Below are positions 47,112 to 55,472 of a stretch of DNA of 64,000 nt, in pieces (the stretch's first letter is position 1; each line of letters starts with the position of its first letter). The DNA comes from Streptomyces toyocaensis (GTDB lineage: Bacteria > Actinomycetota > Actinomycetes > Streptomycetales > Streptomycetaceae). The notes below the pieces were generated by a model that saw nothing but the letters and a program-made list of their open reading frames with translations, was not told the origin of the DNA and did not search any database. The position numbers were made by a program, and so were the translations under genes. The DNA lies in the NCBI RefSeq assembly GCF_000725125.1, contig NZ_JFCB01000003.1, positions 124,001 to 188,000 on the forward strand. The letters are read 5' to 3'.

Positions 47112-48197
47112 TCACGAGCGGCGCAGCCGTGCCGCGCCCTTCAGGGTCCGCGACGCCAGCGACGCGAGGCGCGGGCGGGAGCGGACGAACGCGTGCGCGC
47201 GGCGCGCGGGCTCGCGGCTCAGCCGGTGCAGCGCGGCACCCGCTCCCGGACGGGTCGCCGCACCCTCGTAGACGGCGAGTTCGCCGGTCTTCAGCGCGTC
47301 CTTGTACTCGGCCGGACCGCGCCCCATGTCGAGCAGGCCGATGCCCTCGGCGGCCGCCGCCTCGGCCATCCGCAGGTGCAGCACGAGCCCGGGCGAGTAC
47401 GTCGCGAACTCCGGGTCGTACGCCGGGAACCAGCAGGCCAGGACGGAGGCGGAACGCAGGCCGAAGTGCGCGGCGACGGGGCGGCCGGCGGCGTACAGGA
47501 CGGAGAGCGTGCCCGTGCACTGGGGTGCCCGGGTCTCGGCGAGCCGGCCCACGAGCCGGGCGATCCACTCCTGCGCGAACCGGTCGCGGCGCCCGGTCCT
47601 GCGGTACTGCGCCGACTTCCACGCCATGAGGGCCCGCAGCGCGGCCGGGTCGCGTTCGTCGAAGACGAACCGCACGGGCCCGGCCCGGCGGCCCAGCCTG
47701 CGCTCCTTGGCCAGCGTGGTCTTCAGGAACTTCGGCGACTGGGTGCGCAGCACCGACTCGTAGGTCTCGTAGCCCTTCTCCACGTCGATGACGAAGGTGG
47801 CGTGCTCCTCGGCCGCGTAGGGCACGAAGAGGTCCTGGCCTGCCTCCAGATTGTCGAAGGCGAAGCTCGACACCGAGCAGGCCCGCAGCAGTTCACCGGT
47901 CTCCGGTGCCGCACCGGGGGCCAGCACCGCGCCCTGGCAGTCCGACACCCCGAGCCCGATCGCCCGGCCCTGTCCCGCAACGCCCCGCTCGTAGGGCAGG
48001 AAGCCCGCCGGTTCCGCCCCCTCGTACAGCACCGCCACCCGGGCCCGCGTCCGCACCCGGCCCACGGCGGTGGTGAACTCCGGTTCCATGAAAGGGCTGC
48101 GGGGAGCGTCCGTCGCGGCGCGCAGTTCCCGCCAGCGCTCCCGTTCCCCCTCGCCGAGTTCCTCCGGCCTCAGCACGCGCACGCGTCCACTGCTCAC
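47112..48197 (-). CDS. FemAB/CelD-like GNAT acyltransferase
   Basis: This 361-residue protein resembles CelD/BcsL-type acetyltransferases used in exopolysaccharide loci. The central part FLKTTLAKERRLGRRAGPVRFVF is typical, as is the C-terminal GNAT half with LSVLYAAGRPVAAHFGLR and YSPGLVLHLRMAEAAAAEG. It may acylate a sugar or a lipid-linked intermediate. It starts at GTG 48197 and lies 20 bases upstream of the GT2 gene, so GNAT, GT2 and deacetylase are probably one minus-strand operon. Confidence 0.8.
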   Translation of the reverse strand: MSSGRVRVLRPEELGEGERERWRELRAATDAPRSPFMEPEFTTAVGRVRTRARVAVLYEGAEPAGFLPYERGVAGQGRAIGLGVSDCQGAVLAPGAAPETGELLRACSVSSFAFDNLEAGQDLFVPYAAEEHATFVIDVEKGYETYESVLRTQSPKFLKTTLAKERRLGRRAGPVRFVFDERDPAALRALMAWKSAQYRRTGRRDRFAQEWIARLVGRLAETRAPQCTGTLSVLYAAGRPVAAHFGLRSASVLACWFPAYDPEFATYSPGLVLHLRMAEAAAAEGIGLLDMGRGPAEYKDALKTGELAVYEGAATRPGAGAALHRLSREPARRAHAFVRSRPRLASLASRTLKGAARLRRS

Positions 48198-48366
48198 CTG
48201 ACCCCCCGATCAAGTCCCCCCTGGACTCCTGGACGGTACCGCCCGGGCCGGGAGGACGGTAGATAGCGGACGATGTTCTTGCCAAACGGTGAAAGAGTCC
48301 TCAACCGGTCCGTACCCGGCGATGACGGAAGGAGAACCGCACCGAAAGCGAGCTGAAACGGGCACG

Positions 48367-48397
48367 GTGAAGCGGACGGCCGCGTGGTCCGTATTCT
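48367..48397 (+). promoter_or_regulatory. Promoter of the HAD gene, probably leaderless
   Basis: TATTCT at 48392-48397 lies six bases before ATG 48404. A -35-like GTGAAG is at 48367-48372. Transcription would begin at or next to the A of ATG, giving a leaderless mRNA, and no ribosome site is seen before this start. Confidence 0.45.
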
Positions 48398-48403
48398 CTG
48401 ATC

Positions 48404-49276
48404 ATGCCCGCACCCACCGCTTTTTCGCTCATCGCCACCGACCTGGACGGGACGCTGCTGCGCGGCGACGACACCCTCTCCGACCGGTCCCTCGCCGCGC
48501 TCGCGCGAGTGGCGCAGACCGGTGCCCGGCACCTCGTGGTGACGGGGCGTCCCGCCCCCAGAGTGCGGCCGTTCCTGGACGACCTCGGCTGCACGGGGCT
48601 CGCGGTGTGCGGACAGGGCGCGCAGGTGTACGACGCCGGCGCGGACCGGCTGCTGTGGTCGGTCACCCTGGACCGGGAGCTGGCGGAGACCGCCCTCGGC
48701 AAGATCGAGGCCGAGGTGGGGGAGGTGTACGCCGCGGTCGACCAGGACGGGGTCGACGGGCTGACGCTGATCGAGCCGGGCTACGTGATGCCGCACCCGA
48801 CGCTCCCCGCCGTGCGGGTGGAGCGGCGGAGCGACCTGTGGGAGCGGCCGATCAGCAAGGTGCTGCTGCGCCACCCGCTCCTGTCCGACGACGCGTTGGC
48901 GGCGGCGGCGCGCTCGGTGGTCGGTTCGCTGGCGACGGTCACCATGTCGGGGCCCGGCACCGTGGAGCTCCAGCCGTGCGGGGTGACCAAGGCGACCGGT
49001 CTGGCCCTGGCCGCCGAGCACCTGGGGGTGAGCCCGGCCCGGACGATCGCCTTCGGCGACATGCCGAACGACATCCCCATGTTCGACTGGGCGGCGCACG
49101 GCGTCGCCATGGCCAACGCGCATCCCGAGCTGAAGGCGGTGGCCGACGAGGTCACCACGTCGAACGAGGACGACGGCGTGGCCGTCGTCCTCGAGCGACT
49201 GTTCGGTGGGGTGGCCGTGCTCGGCCGTCAGCGGTCGGCTCAGTACGCGCCGAAGACGTTGTCGATCGAGCCGTAG
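48404..49276 (+). CDS. HAD-superfamily Cof-type phosphatase
   Basis: This 290-residue protein has HAD motif I (IATDLDGTLL, D13 and D15), motif II (VVTGRP), a lysine before the cap region (ISKVLL) and motif IV (IAFGDMPNDIPMFDWA). Cof-type enzymes act on sugar phosphates or phosphorylated cofactors; the substrate is not evident. The last 20 residues or so (GRQRSAQYAPKTLSIEP) lie antisense to the end of the SLT gene, and the two coding regions overlap by 37 bases. This tail is probably an extension after loss of an earlier stop. Confidence 0.88.
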   Translation: MPAPTAFSLIATDLDGTLLRGDDTLSDRSLAALARVAQTGARHLVVTGRPAPRVRPFLDDLGCTGLAVCGQGAQVYDAGADRLLWSVTLDRELAETALGKIEAEVGEVYAAVDQDGVDGLTLIEPGYVMPHPTLPAVRVERRSDLWERPISKVLLRHPLLSDDALAAAARSVVGSLATVTMSGPGTVELQPCGVTKATGLALAAEHLGVSPARTIAFGDMPNDIPMFDWAAHGVAMANAHPELKAVADEVTTSNEDDGVAVVLERLFGGVAVLGRQRSAQYAPKTLSIEP

Positions 49277-49728
49277 CGGTCGGCGGCGTAGTTGCAGGCC
49301 GCCGTGATGTTCGCGACCGGGTCGAACGGGTCGAAGGCCGTGCCGGGCACGTGGTAGGCCTGGAAGGTCGGGTCGATGACCTGCAGCAGGCCCTTCGACG
49401 GGGTGCCCGCGGCGGCGTTGGAGTCCCAGAGGTTGATGGCGGCCGGGTTGCCGGAGGACTCGCGCATGACGTTGCGGTGGATGCCCTCGTAGGAGCCCGG
49501 GATGCCGTTCTGCGCCATGACGGCCAGCGACTCGCGGATCCAGCCGTCGAGGTTGTCCGGGTACGCCTCCGTGGCCGTCGTGGGGGCGGCGGTCGTGGCG
49601 GGCGTCGTGGTGGCCGCGGAGGCGCCGGTGGCGCCGAACAGCGGAAGGGCGACCACGGCGACGCCGGCGACGGCGAGGGAGCGGGCGAGGCGGCGGCTGC
49701 CGAGGCGGCGGAGCTGACCGGAAGGCAT
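49240..49728 (-). CDS. Secreted SLT-domain transglycosylase-like protein
   Basis: The 162-residue protein has an export signal of about 38 residues (RSLAVAGVAVVALPLFGATGASA). A Thr/Ala-rich stretch follows, then a compact lysozyme-like domain: IRESLAVMAQNGIPGSYEGI, RNVMRESSGNPAAINLWDSNA with the catalytic Glu in RESSGNP, and SKGLLQVIDPTFQAYHVPG. Such proteins cut glycan strands of the wall and relate to resuscitation and sporulation hydrolases. It is preceded by a c-di-AMP riboswitch whose 3' edge overlaps the ribosome site. Confidence 0.9.
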   Translation of the reverse strand: MPSGQLRRLGSRRLARSLAVAGVAVVALPLFGATGASAATTTPATTAAPTTATEAYPDNLDGWIRESLAVMAQNGIPGSYEGIHRNVMRESSGNPAAINLWDSNAAAGTPSKGLLQVIDPTFQAYHVPGTAFDPFDPVANITAACNYAADRYGSIDNVFGAY

Positions 49729-49744
49729 GTCTGGGTTCCTCTCC

Positions 49745-49893
49745 TACGCCTGCGAGGTGAGCTGTCGGGTTCGGGCGGGGAGAGTGCCCGGCCGTGCCCT
49801 CGGGTGGACACGGCTTCACCCCGAGCCGTTCCGGTGCGATGCCCGGCCCGGCGACTTACCTGGGTCCCCCGCTCCTGCCGTGCGTGAGTTCGT
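49745..49893 (-). promoter_or_regulatory. c-di-AMP riboswitch (ydaO-yuaA leader)
   Basis: Read on the minus strand, the leader contains the conserved blocks of the ydaO-yuaA class in order: GGGGGACCC (49862-49870), GGGGTGAAGCCG (49811-49822), CCGACAGCTCACC (49756-49768) and GCAGGCG (49747-49753). The last block runs into AGGAGAGGAAC, the ribosome site of the SLT gene. In Streptomyces this riboswitch class controls wall hydrolases such as rpfA, with c-di-AMP lowering expression. The outer edge is approximate. Confidence 0.85.
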
Positions 49894-50430
49894 CGGTGGG
49901 TGTGGTGCGGGCGGTGGCAGGATTCGGCGTCCGCCCGGCAGGCCCGGAACGTATGCGAGAGCACATGTCGGGAACAAGTGTGAGCATCACGTAAAGGACT
50001 CTTTGATCTTGTAACGGGGGATTTGGGACGCTTGATCCTTTGCGCGCGCCACGAGTCAACTCGGCGCGGGGGAAAGGGGGATCGCCGTCGCCGGGAAGCG
50101 GCGGATGCACCGGGTCGCGCGTGACTCACTTCACTGGTCACGGGCCGCGGGAGCAATTGCCGTCAAGCGGAATTCGCTTGTGAAGTGCGGCAAATCGGAC
50201 GCGGGGCCGGGCAGGATGGTTGGCGGGTCGTCGTGTCCGGGAAGGAGGGGAATGTCCATCGCTGTCAACCGATCAAAAGCACTCCGCTTCCGGTCCCCCG
50301 GCGCCCTGCCCGTAACCCCGGGTGCTGGCGGTGATCGAAACGTGACCGGATACGCTGACTTGAGTGATGGCAGCGACCTATCGACATTCCATGTAATCGC
50401 CAGTGGACACCAGCAGACAGGAGACCCCTC
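49894..50430. other. Divergent region between the SLT gene and the polyprenyl synthase gene
   Basis: The rest of the 702-base gap holds no gene I can support. It carries the promoter side of the riboswitch transcript and that of the synthase gene. A GTGAC-N11-GTCAC arrangement near 50121-50141 was noted, but its spacing does not fit Crp. A GGAG ribosome site (CAGGAGACCCCTC) precedes GTG 50431. A short ORF at 50105-50434 has no ribosome site. Confidence 0.5.
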
Positions 50431-51441
50431 GTGACCGTCGTCGGGCCGTTCGGGCTGAGCGTGCGGGACCAGGCTCTGGAAGCCGGTGTCCAGGCCGGAA
50501 TGACGGCTGTCGAGGAAGGGCTGATCGAGGCCACCAAGAGTGAGGTCCCCTTCATCACGGGGGCCGCCCAGCACCTGGTGCGGGCCGGGGGCAAGAGGTT
50601 CCGCCCGCTGCTGGTGATGCTCGCCGCCCAGTTCGGTGACCCCTACGCGCCCGGCGTCGTGCCGTCCGCCGTGGTCGTGGAGCTCACCCACCTGGCCACG
50701 CTGTACCACGACGACGTGATGGACGAGGCCGAGGTGCGGCGCGGCGTCGACAGCGCCAACGCCCGCTGGGGCAACTCCGTCGCGGTCCTCACCGGCGACT
50801 TCCTCTTCGCGCGGGCCTCACACATCCTGGCCGACCTCGGACCCGAGGCGGTGCGGGTACAGGCCGAGGCGTTCGAGCGGCTGGTCACCGGGCAGATCCT
50901 GGAGACCGCGGGGCCGCAGGACGGCCGTGACCCGGTCGACCACTACCTGGACGTGCTCGGCGGCAAGACCGGCTCGCTGGTCGCGGTCTCCTGCCGCTTC
51001 GGCGCGATGATGTCCGGCGCCGACGAGACCGTGGTGGACGTCCTCACCCAGTACGGCGAACGGCTCGGCGTCGCCTTCCAGCTCGCCGACGATGTCCTGG
51101 ACATCGCCTCCGACTCCCGCGAGTCCGGCAAGACCCCCGGCACCGACCTGCGCGAGGGCATCGCCACGCTGCCCGTGCTGCGTCTGCGCGAGCGGGCGGC
51201 GCGGCTGGGCCTGCCCGAGGACATCGCCCTGTGCGAGCTGCTCGACTCCGACCTCACCGACGACGCCCGGCACGCCGAGGCGCTCCGGCTGCTGCGCGCC
51301 CACCCCGCGCTGGAGCAGGCCCGCCGGGACACCGTGCGGTACGCCGAGGAGGCGCGTGCGGCACTGGCCCCGCTGCGGGACTGTGAGGCGAAGGCGGCAC
51401 TCGTGCAGCTCTGCGACGCGGTGGTGCACCGGGCGGGCTGA
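50431..51441 (+). CDS. Long-chain trans-polyprenyl diphosphate synthase
   Basis: This 336-residue enzyme has the two aspartate-rich motifs of trans-prenyltransferases: DDVMD (94-98) and DDVLD (220-224), with GGKRFRP and GGKTGSL. The residues just before the first motif are small and aromatic (LATLYH), as in medium- to long-chain enzymes. It probably makes the isoprenoid side chain of menaquinone, linking it to the menaquinone genes at 7.6-12.6 kb. The exact chain length cannot be read from the sequence. GTG 50431 was used. Confidence 0.9.
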   Translation: MTVVGPFGLSVRDQALEAGVQAGMTAVEEGLIEATKSEVPFITGAAQHLVRAGGKRFRPLLVMLAAQFGDPYAPGVVPSAVVVELTHLATLYHDDVMDEAEVRRGVDSANARWGNSVAVLTGDFLFARASHILADLGPEAVRVQAEAFERLVTGQILETAGPQDGRDPVDHYLDVLGGKTGSLVAVSCRFGAMMSGADETVVDVLTQYGERLGVAFQLADDVLDIASDSRESGKTPGTDLREGIATLPVLRLRERAARLGLPEDIALCELLDSDLTDDARHAEALRLLRAHPALEQARRDTVRYAEEARAALAPLRDCEAKAALVQLCDAVVHRAG

Positions 51442-51595
51442 CCCGCCGGCGGCCCGGGACGTCCGCCCGACCCCTACGGGGAGGGGGAGGAAAACGCCCC
51501 CCGTGTCATACCGCAGCAGTACACGGAGTTGCGTCCGGGGTCTGACGTATCCGCCTGCCGGATTTGGTCGGATGGACCACGACGGACAACACCAC

Positions 51596-51617
51596 TTCTC
51601 ACCGGTTCGGGTGAGAA
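51596..51617. repeat. Hairpin or operator before the LolA-like gene
   Basis: TTCTCACC and GGTGAGAA are perfect inverted repeats around GGTTCG, 70 bases before ATG 51687. A further GGGTGAGA copy lies 20 bases downstream. It may be a repressor site or a leader hairpin. I do not recognise a known binding motif. Confidence 0.45.
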
Positions 51618-51686
51618 TGGCGGCTCAGGGTGAGACTGGTGCGAGAACACGAGACGGAAGCCGCCGCCGACCACGGAGGGGCACAC

Positions 51687-52907
51687 ATGGCACCGTACGA
51701 ATCCGAGAACACGACGGCCGCGGGGGAGGTCGACGAACCGCGCACGGGGCGGCGCAGGGCCGCCCGGTACGTCGTCCCCGTCACGGTGATGGGACTGGCC
51801 GCCGCGACCATCGGGCTCGTCCCCGCGATCGCCGACTCCGGCGACCCCGACCTGCCGGAGATCACCGCCGCGCAGCTCATCGAGAAGATCGCGCAGTCGG
51901 ACGTCGAGCGGCTGTCCGGCACCGTGAAGATCACCACGGACCTCGGACTGCCGGACCTCGGCGGCCTGGAGGACGCTCTCGCGTCCGGCGCGGCGGGGCA
52001 GGGCGAGGACGGCGGCTCCTCGGCCGACCCGTCCGCCAAGCTCACCGAACTGGCGTCCGGCACGCACACGCTGCGGGTCGCGGCCGACGGTCCCGACCGG
52101 CAGAAGGTGTCGCTCCTCGAGGACGCCGCCGAGTACAGCCTGATCCACAACGGCAAGGACGTCTGGGGCTACGACAGCAAGTCCAACGAGGTCTACCACG
52201 GCACCGTCGACGGCTCCGGCGCGGAGCGGGAGCAGAGGCCCCCGGCCACCCCGAAGGACTTCGCCGAGGAGGCGCTCAAGTCGGTCGACGACACCACGTC
52301 CGTGACCGTCGACGGCACCGCCCAGGTGGCCGGCCGGGACGCGTACAAGCTGGTCGTCGAGCCGAAGCAGTCCGGTTCCACGGTCGGCGCGATCAGTATC
52401 GCGGTCGACCACGAGACGGGCATGCCGCTGAAGTTCACGCTCACCCCGTCGAGCGGCGGCGCGGCCGTCGTGGACGTCGGCTTCACCGAGGTGAGCTTCG
52501 ACCGGCCGGCCGCGTCGACATTCGAGTTCACCCCGCCCAAGGGCGCCGAGGTGACCGAGGACGGAGAACTCGACCGGGGCCGCGAGCACCCCGGGAAGCC
52601 GGAGAACGCCCCGAAGTCCGAGGAGGACCTGGCCAAGGGCCTCGACGGGCTGAAGATGCTCGGCGAGGGGTGGAACACCGTCGCCACCTTCGACACCGGC
52701 GCCGGGGGCGGCCTGCCCACCGGTGACACCGGCGGAGACCTCGGCGGCTTCCTCGGCTCGCTCGGCGACCAGGTCGAGGGCGAGTTCGGCACCGGCACGG
52801 TGTTCAGCACCCGCCTGGTCAACGCCCTGTTCACCGAGGACGGCAAGGTCTACGTGGGCACCGTCACCAAGGACGCGCTCGTGAAGGCGGCCGACGCGGG
52901 GAAGTAA
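51687..52907 (+). CDS. LolA-like outer-envelope protein
   Basis: The 406-residue protein has a basic N-terminus and a single helix or signal (RYVVPVTVMGLAAATIGLVPA). A large extracytoplasmic region of the LolA/LppX-like type follows, with VSLLEDAAEYSLIHNGKDVWGYDSKSNEVYHG and IAVDHETGMPLKFTLTPSSGG. LolA-fold proteins carry lipids or lipoproteins. In Streptomyces this family often sits next to an ABC transporter, as here. ATG 51687 follows GGAGGGG; an earlier in-frame start at 51630 is less likely. Confidence 0.8.
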   Translation: MAPYESENTTAAGEVDEPRTGRRRAARYVVPVTVMGLAAATIGLVPAIADSGDPDLPEITAAQLIEKIAQSDVERLSGTVKITTDLGLPDLGGLEDALASGAAGQGEDGGSSADPSAKLTELASGTHTLRVAADGPDRQKVSLLEDAAEYSLIHNGKDVWGYDSKSNEVYHGTVDGSGAEREQRPPATPKDFAEEALKSVDDTTSVTVDGTAQVAGRDAYKLVVEPKQSGSTVGAISIAVDHETGMPLKFTLTPSSGGAAVVDVGFTEVSFDRPAASTFEFTPPKGAEVTEDGELDRGREHPGKPENAPKSEEDLAKGLDGLKMLGEGWNTVATFDTGAGGGLPTGDTGGDLGGFLGSLGDQVEGEFGTGTVFSTRLVNALFTEDGKVYVGTVTKDALVKAADAGK

Positions 52908-52947
52908 GGTCACGGAACCGCACGACGTGACAGGGAACGAGGGAGCG

Positions 52948-53922
52948 ATGGGCGAGGCGTCCGCCGGCGAGCCGGACGGGGCACACGCGGGTGACGCGGT
53001 CGTCGCCACCCGCGCGCTCACCAAGCGCTACCGCGGCGGGCAGCTCGCCGTCGACGGTCTTCACCTGACCGTCCCGGAGGGCAGCGTCTTCGGCTTCCTC
53101 GGCCCCAACGGCTCGGGCAAGACCACCACCATCCGCATGCTGATGGGCCTGATCGAGCCGACCTCCGGCACGGCGCACGTCCTGGGGCGCCCCATGCCCC
53201 GCTCGGCGCGCGCCGTGCTGCCCCACGTCGGCGCCCTCATCGAGGGCCCGGCCCTGTACGGCTTCCTCTCCGGCCGGGACAACCTCCTGCGCTACGACGC
53301 CGCCGACCCGACCGCCGATCCGCGCACCCGGAGCGCCCGCGTCGCCGCCGCGCTCGACCGGGTGGGCCTCACGGCCGCCGCCGGCAAGAAGGCGAAGGCG
53401 TACTCCCTCGGCATGAAGCAGCGCCTCGGTCTCGCGGCCGCCCTGCTCCAGCCGCGCCGGCTGCTCGTCCTGGACGAGCCGACCAACGGCCTCGACCCGC
53501 AGGGCATGCGGGAGATCCGCACGCTCATCCGCGCGCTGGCCTCGGACGGCACCACCGTCTTCCTCTCCTCCCACCTGCTCGACGAGATCGAGCAGGTGTG
53601 CACGCACGCCGCCGTGATGGCACGGGGCCGGCTGATCACCCAGGGCCCGGTCGCCGAGCTGTCGGCGGGCGCCCGGGGCCGGCTGGTGGTGACCACGCCG
53701 GACCCCGCCGACGCGGCCCGGGTCCTGAAGGAACAGGGAGTCGCCGACGTCGTCGTGGCCGACGACCGGGTGACCGGCGAAGCACCCGAGCGCGACCTCG
53801 CCGAGGTGAACGCCGCGCTGGTCACCGCAGGGGTCCGGGTCCGCGGCTTCGGGGTCGAACGGGCCTCGCTGGAGGAGGCGTTCGTGGCGCTGACCGGGGA
53901 GGGCTTCGATGTCGCGGGCTGA
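52948..53922 (+). CDS. ABC transporter ATP-binding protein (ABC-2 type exporter)
   Basis: This 324-residue ATPase has Walker A (GFLGPNGSGKTTTIRMLMG), the signature YSLGMKQRLGLAAALL, Walker B (LLVLDEPTNGLDPQG) and a C-terminal regulatory part. Together these mark the DrrA/CcmA group that pairs with ABC-2 permeases. ATG 52948 has a GAGG at good spacing; GTG 52927 is an alternative. It follows the LolA-like gene closely and overlaps the permease gene by 14 bases, so the three probably form one unit. Confidence 0.9.
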   Translation: MGEASAGEPDGAHAGDAVVATRALTKRYRGGQLAVDGLHLTVPEGSVFGFLGPNGSGKTTTIRMLMGLIEPTSGTAHVLGRPMPRSARAVLPHVGALIEGPALYGFLSGRDNLLRYDAADPTADPRTRSARVAAALDRVGLTAAAGKKAKAYSLGMKQRLGLAAALLQPRRLLVLDEPTNGLDPQGMREIRTLIRALASDGTTVFLSSHLLDEIEQVCTHAAVMARGRLITQGPVAELSAGARGRLVVTTPDPADAARVLKEQGVADVVVADDRVTGEAPERDLAEVNAALVTAGVRVRGFGVERASLEEAFVALTGEGFDVAG

Positions 53923-54778
53923 GGCGGAGCGGAGGGTGAGCCCCCTGTGGACCCTCGGCCTGTTCCGCAGCGAGCTGCTCACCACGTTCCGGCGCTGGCG
54001 CACCCTCGCCCTGCTGGGGGTGCTGGCGGCCGTGCCGGTCCTGATCGGCGTCGCCGTGAGGATCGAGACCGGTGACGGCTCGTCGGCCGGTGGCGGGGGC
54101 GGCGAAGGCCCCGCCTTCATCTCGCAGATCACCAACAACGGACTGTTCCTGGTCTTCACCGGTCTCGCCGCGACCCTGCCGTTCTTCCTTCCCATGGCGA
54201 TCGGAGTCGTCGCGGGCGACTCCCTCGCCGGCGAGGCGAGCGCCGGCACCCTGCGCTACCTCCTGGTCGCCCCCGCCGGCCGGACCCGCCTGCTGCTCAC
54301 CAAGTACGCGACGGTCATGGCCTTCTGCCTGGTCGCCACGCTGGTGGTCGCCGTCTCGGCGCTGCTCGTCGGCGCGCTGCTGTTCCCCCTCGGCGATCTC
54401 ACGACCATCTCGGGCACCCGGATCAGCTTCGGCGAGGGTCTGGTCAGAGCCCTGCTCATCGCCCTGGTCGTCGCCGCGTCCCTGACCGGGGTGGCGGCGC
54501 TCGGCCTCTTCGTCTCCACGCTGACCAACAGCGGCATCGCGGCGATGGCGACCACGGTCGGGCTGCTCATCACGGTCCAGATCCTCGACCAGATCCCCCA
54601 GCTGCACGCGCTGCACCCCTACCTCTTCCCCCACTACTGGCTGTCCTTCGCCGACCTGATGCGCGAACCGGTGCACTGGGACGACCTGACGAAGAACCTC
54701 GGCCTCCAGGCCCTCTACGCGGCGGTGTTCGGCTCCGCGGCCTGGGCGAGGTTCACGTCGAAGGACGTCACCGCGTAG
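53909..54778 (+). CDS. ABC-2 type transporter permease
   Basis: The 289-residue protein has about six helices in the ABC-2 arrangement. RSELLTTFRRWRTLALLGVLA begins it, then ATLPFFLPMAIGVVAGDSLAGEASAGTLRYLL, typical of NatB/DrrB-like permeases (given here in two parts: LPFFLPMAIGVVAGDS and LAGEASAGTLRYLL). ATG 53909 lies inside the ATPase gene. The substrate is unknown; with a LolA-like partner a lipid or lipoprotein is possible. The stop overlaps the convergent reductase gene by 11 bases. Confidence 0.85.
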   Translation: MSRAEAERRVSPLWTLGLFRSELLTTFRRWRTLALLGVLAAVPVLIGVAVRIETGDGSSAGGGGGEGPAFISQITNNGLFLVFTGLAATLPFFLPMAIGVVAGDSLAGEASAGTLRYLLVAPAGRTRLLLTKYATVMAFCLVATLVVAVSALLVGALLFPLGDLTTISGTRISFGEGLVRALLIALVVAASLTGVAALGLFVSTLTNSGIAAMATTVGLLITVQILDQIPQLHALHPYLFPHYWLSFADLMREPVHWDDLTKNLGLQALYAAVFGSAAWARFTSKDVTA

Positions 54779-55391
54779 GGAGGCCGGCGACGCGCGGCTC
54801 GCCCCGTCGGGGTGTCTCGTACGGGAAGCGGGCGAGCGGCGCCTGCCGGGCGAAGAACGTCTTGGCGCGGGCCAGGGCGTCGGTGTCCTTCAGGACGTCA
54901 CCCGGCCTGCTGCCGTTGCCGAGCAGCACGCCGCCGAAGCTCATTCCCATGTACGCCGCCGAGTTGTTCAGCGTGCCGACCAGCGGGCCGGCGACGTCCG
55001 GCTCCTCGTGCGCGAGCGCGGTGACGCCCCACAGGGTGCGTCCCGCCATCGTCGCCTTGAAGTCCAGCCCCGGCGTGCGCAGCCAGCCCGACCAGTGGTC
55101 CAGGTAGCGCTTGGTCTGCGCGGACACCGAGTACCAGTACAGCGGCGAGGCGATCACCACGTCCGTCGCCGCGAGCGTGGCGTCCAGCAGCAGGGCCACG
55201 GGGCCCCCGGTGGGGCGCACATGGTCGCTGTCGTGGCGCAGGTCCTCGAAGTCGGGGAGGGGGTGGGCGGTGAGGTCGATCCACTGCTGCTCCACATCGG
55301 GCGGCAGTTGTTCGGCGGCCCTGCGGGCCAGCAGTTCGGTGTTCCCGTCGGGGCGGGCGCTGCCCAGGACGAAGAGGAAGCGGCGACTCAT
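54768..55391 (-). CDS. NADPH-dependent FMN reductase / flavodoxin-like oxidoreductase
   Basis: This 207-residue protein has the flavodoxin-like FMN loop FVLGSARPDGNTELLARRAA. SPLYWYSVSAQTKRYLDHW and LNNSAAYMGMSFGGVLLG follow, as in NADPH:quinone or FMN reductases. The substrate could be a quinone or a nitro compound. ATG 55391 (MSRRFLF) has GGGG at six bases; two more in-frame starts lie just upstream. The gene is convergent with the ABC permease gene. Confidence 0.82.
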   Translation of the reverse strand: MSRRFLFVLGSARPDGNTELLARRAAEQLPPDVEQQWIDLTAHPLPDFEDLRHDSDHVRPTGGPVALLLDATLAATDVVIASPLYWYSVSAQTKRYLDHWSGWLRTPGLDFKATMAGRTLWGVTALAHEEPDVAGPLVGTLNNSAAYMGMSFGGVLLGNGSRPGDVLKDTDALARAKTFFARQAPLARFPYETPRRGEPRVAGLPTR

Positions 55392-55472
55392 GATCATCCC
55401 CAAGATGCTCGGCGTACGCCAATTACAGGCATCTGCATCATATGTACATGCAAGTAGTCTGCCAAGGTGCGC

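Noticed and set aside
45727..47629. Long plus-strand frames opposite the GT2 and deacetylase genes
   Set aside because: The minus-strand products carry clear GT2 and CE4 motifs with overlapping start and stop codons; the plus-strand ones do not.
50121..50141. GTGAC-N11-GTCAC as a Crp site
   Set aside because: The spacing between half-sites is too long for a Crp dimer.
50105..50434. 109-residue frame before the polyprenyl synthase gene
   Set aside because: It has no ribosome site, overlaps the real start and has a composition unlike a protein.
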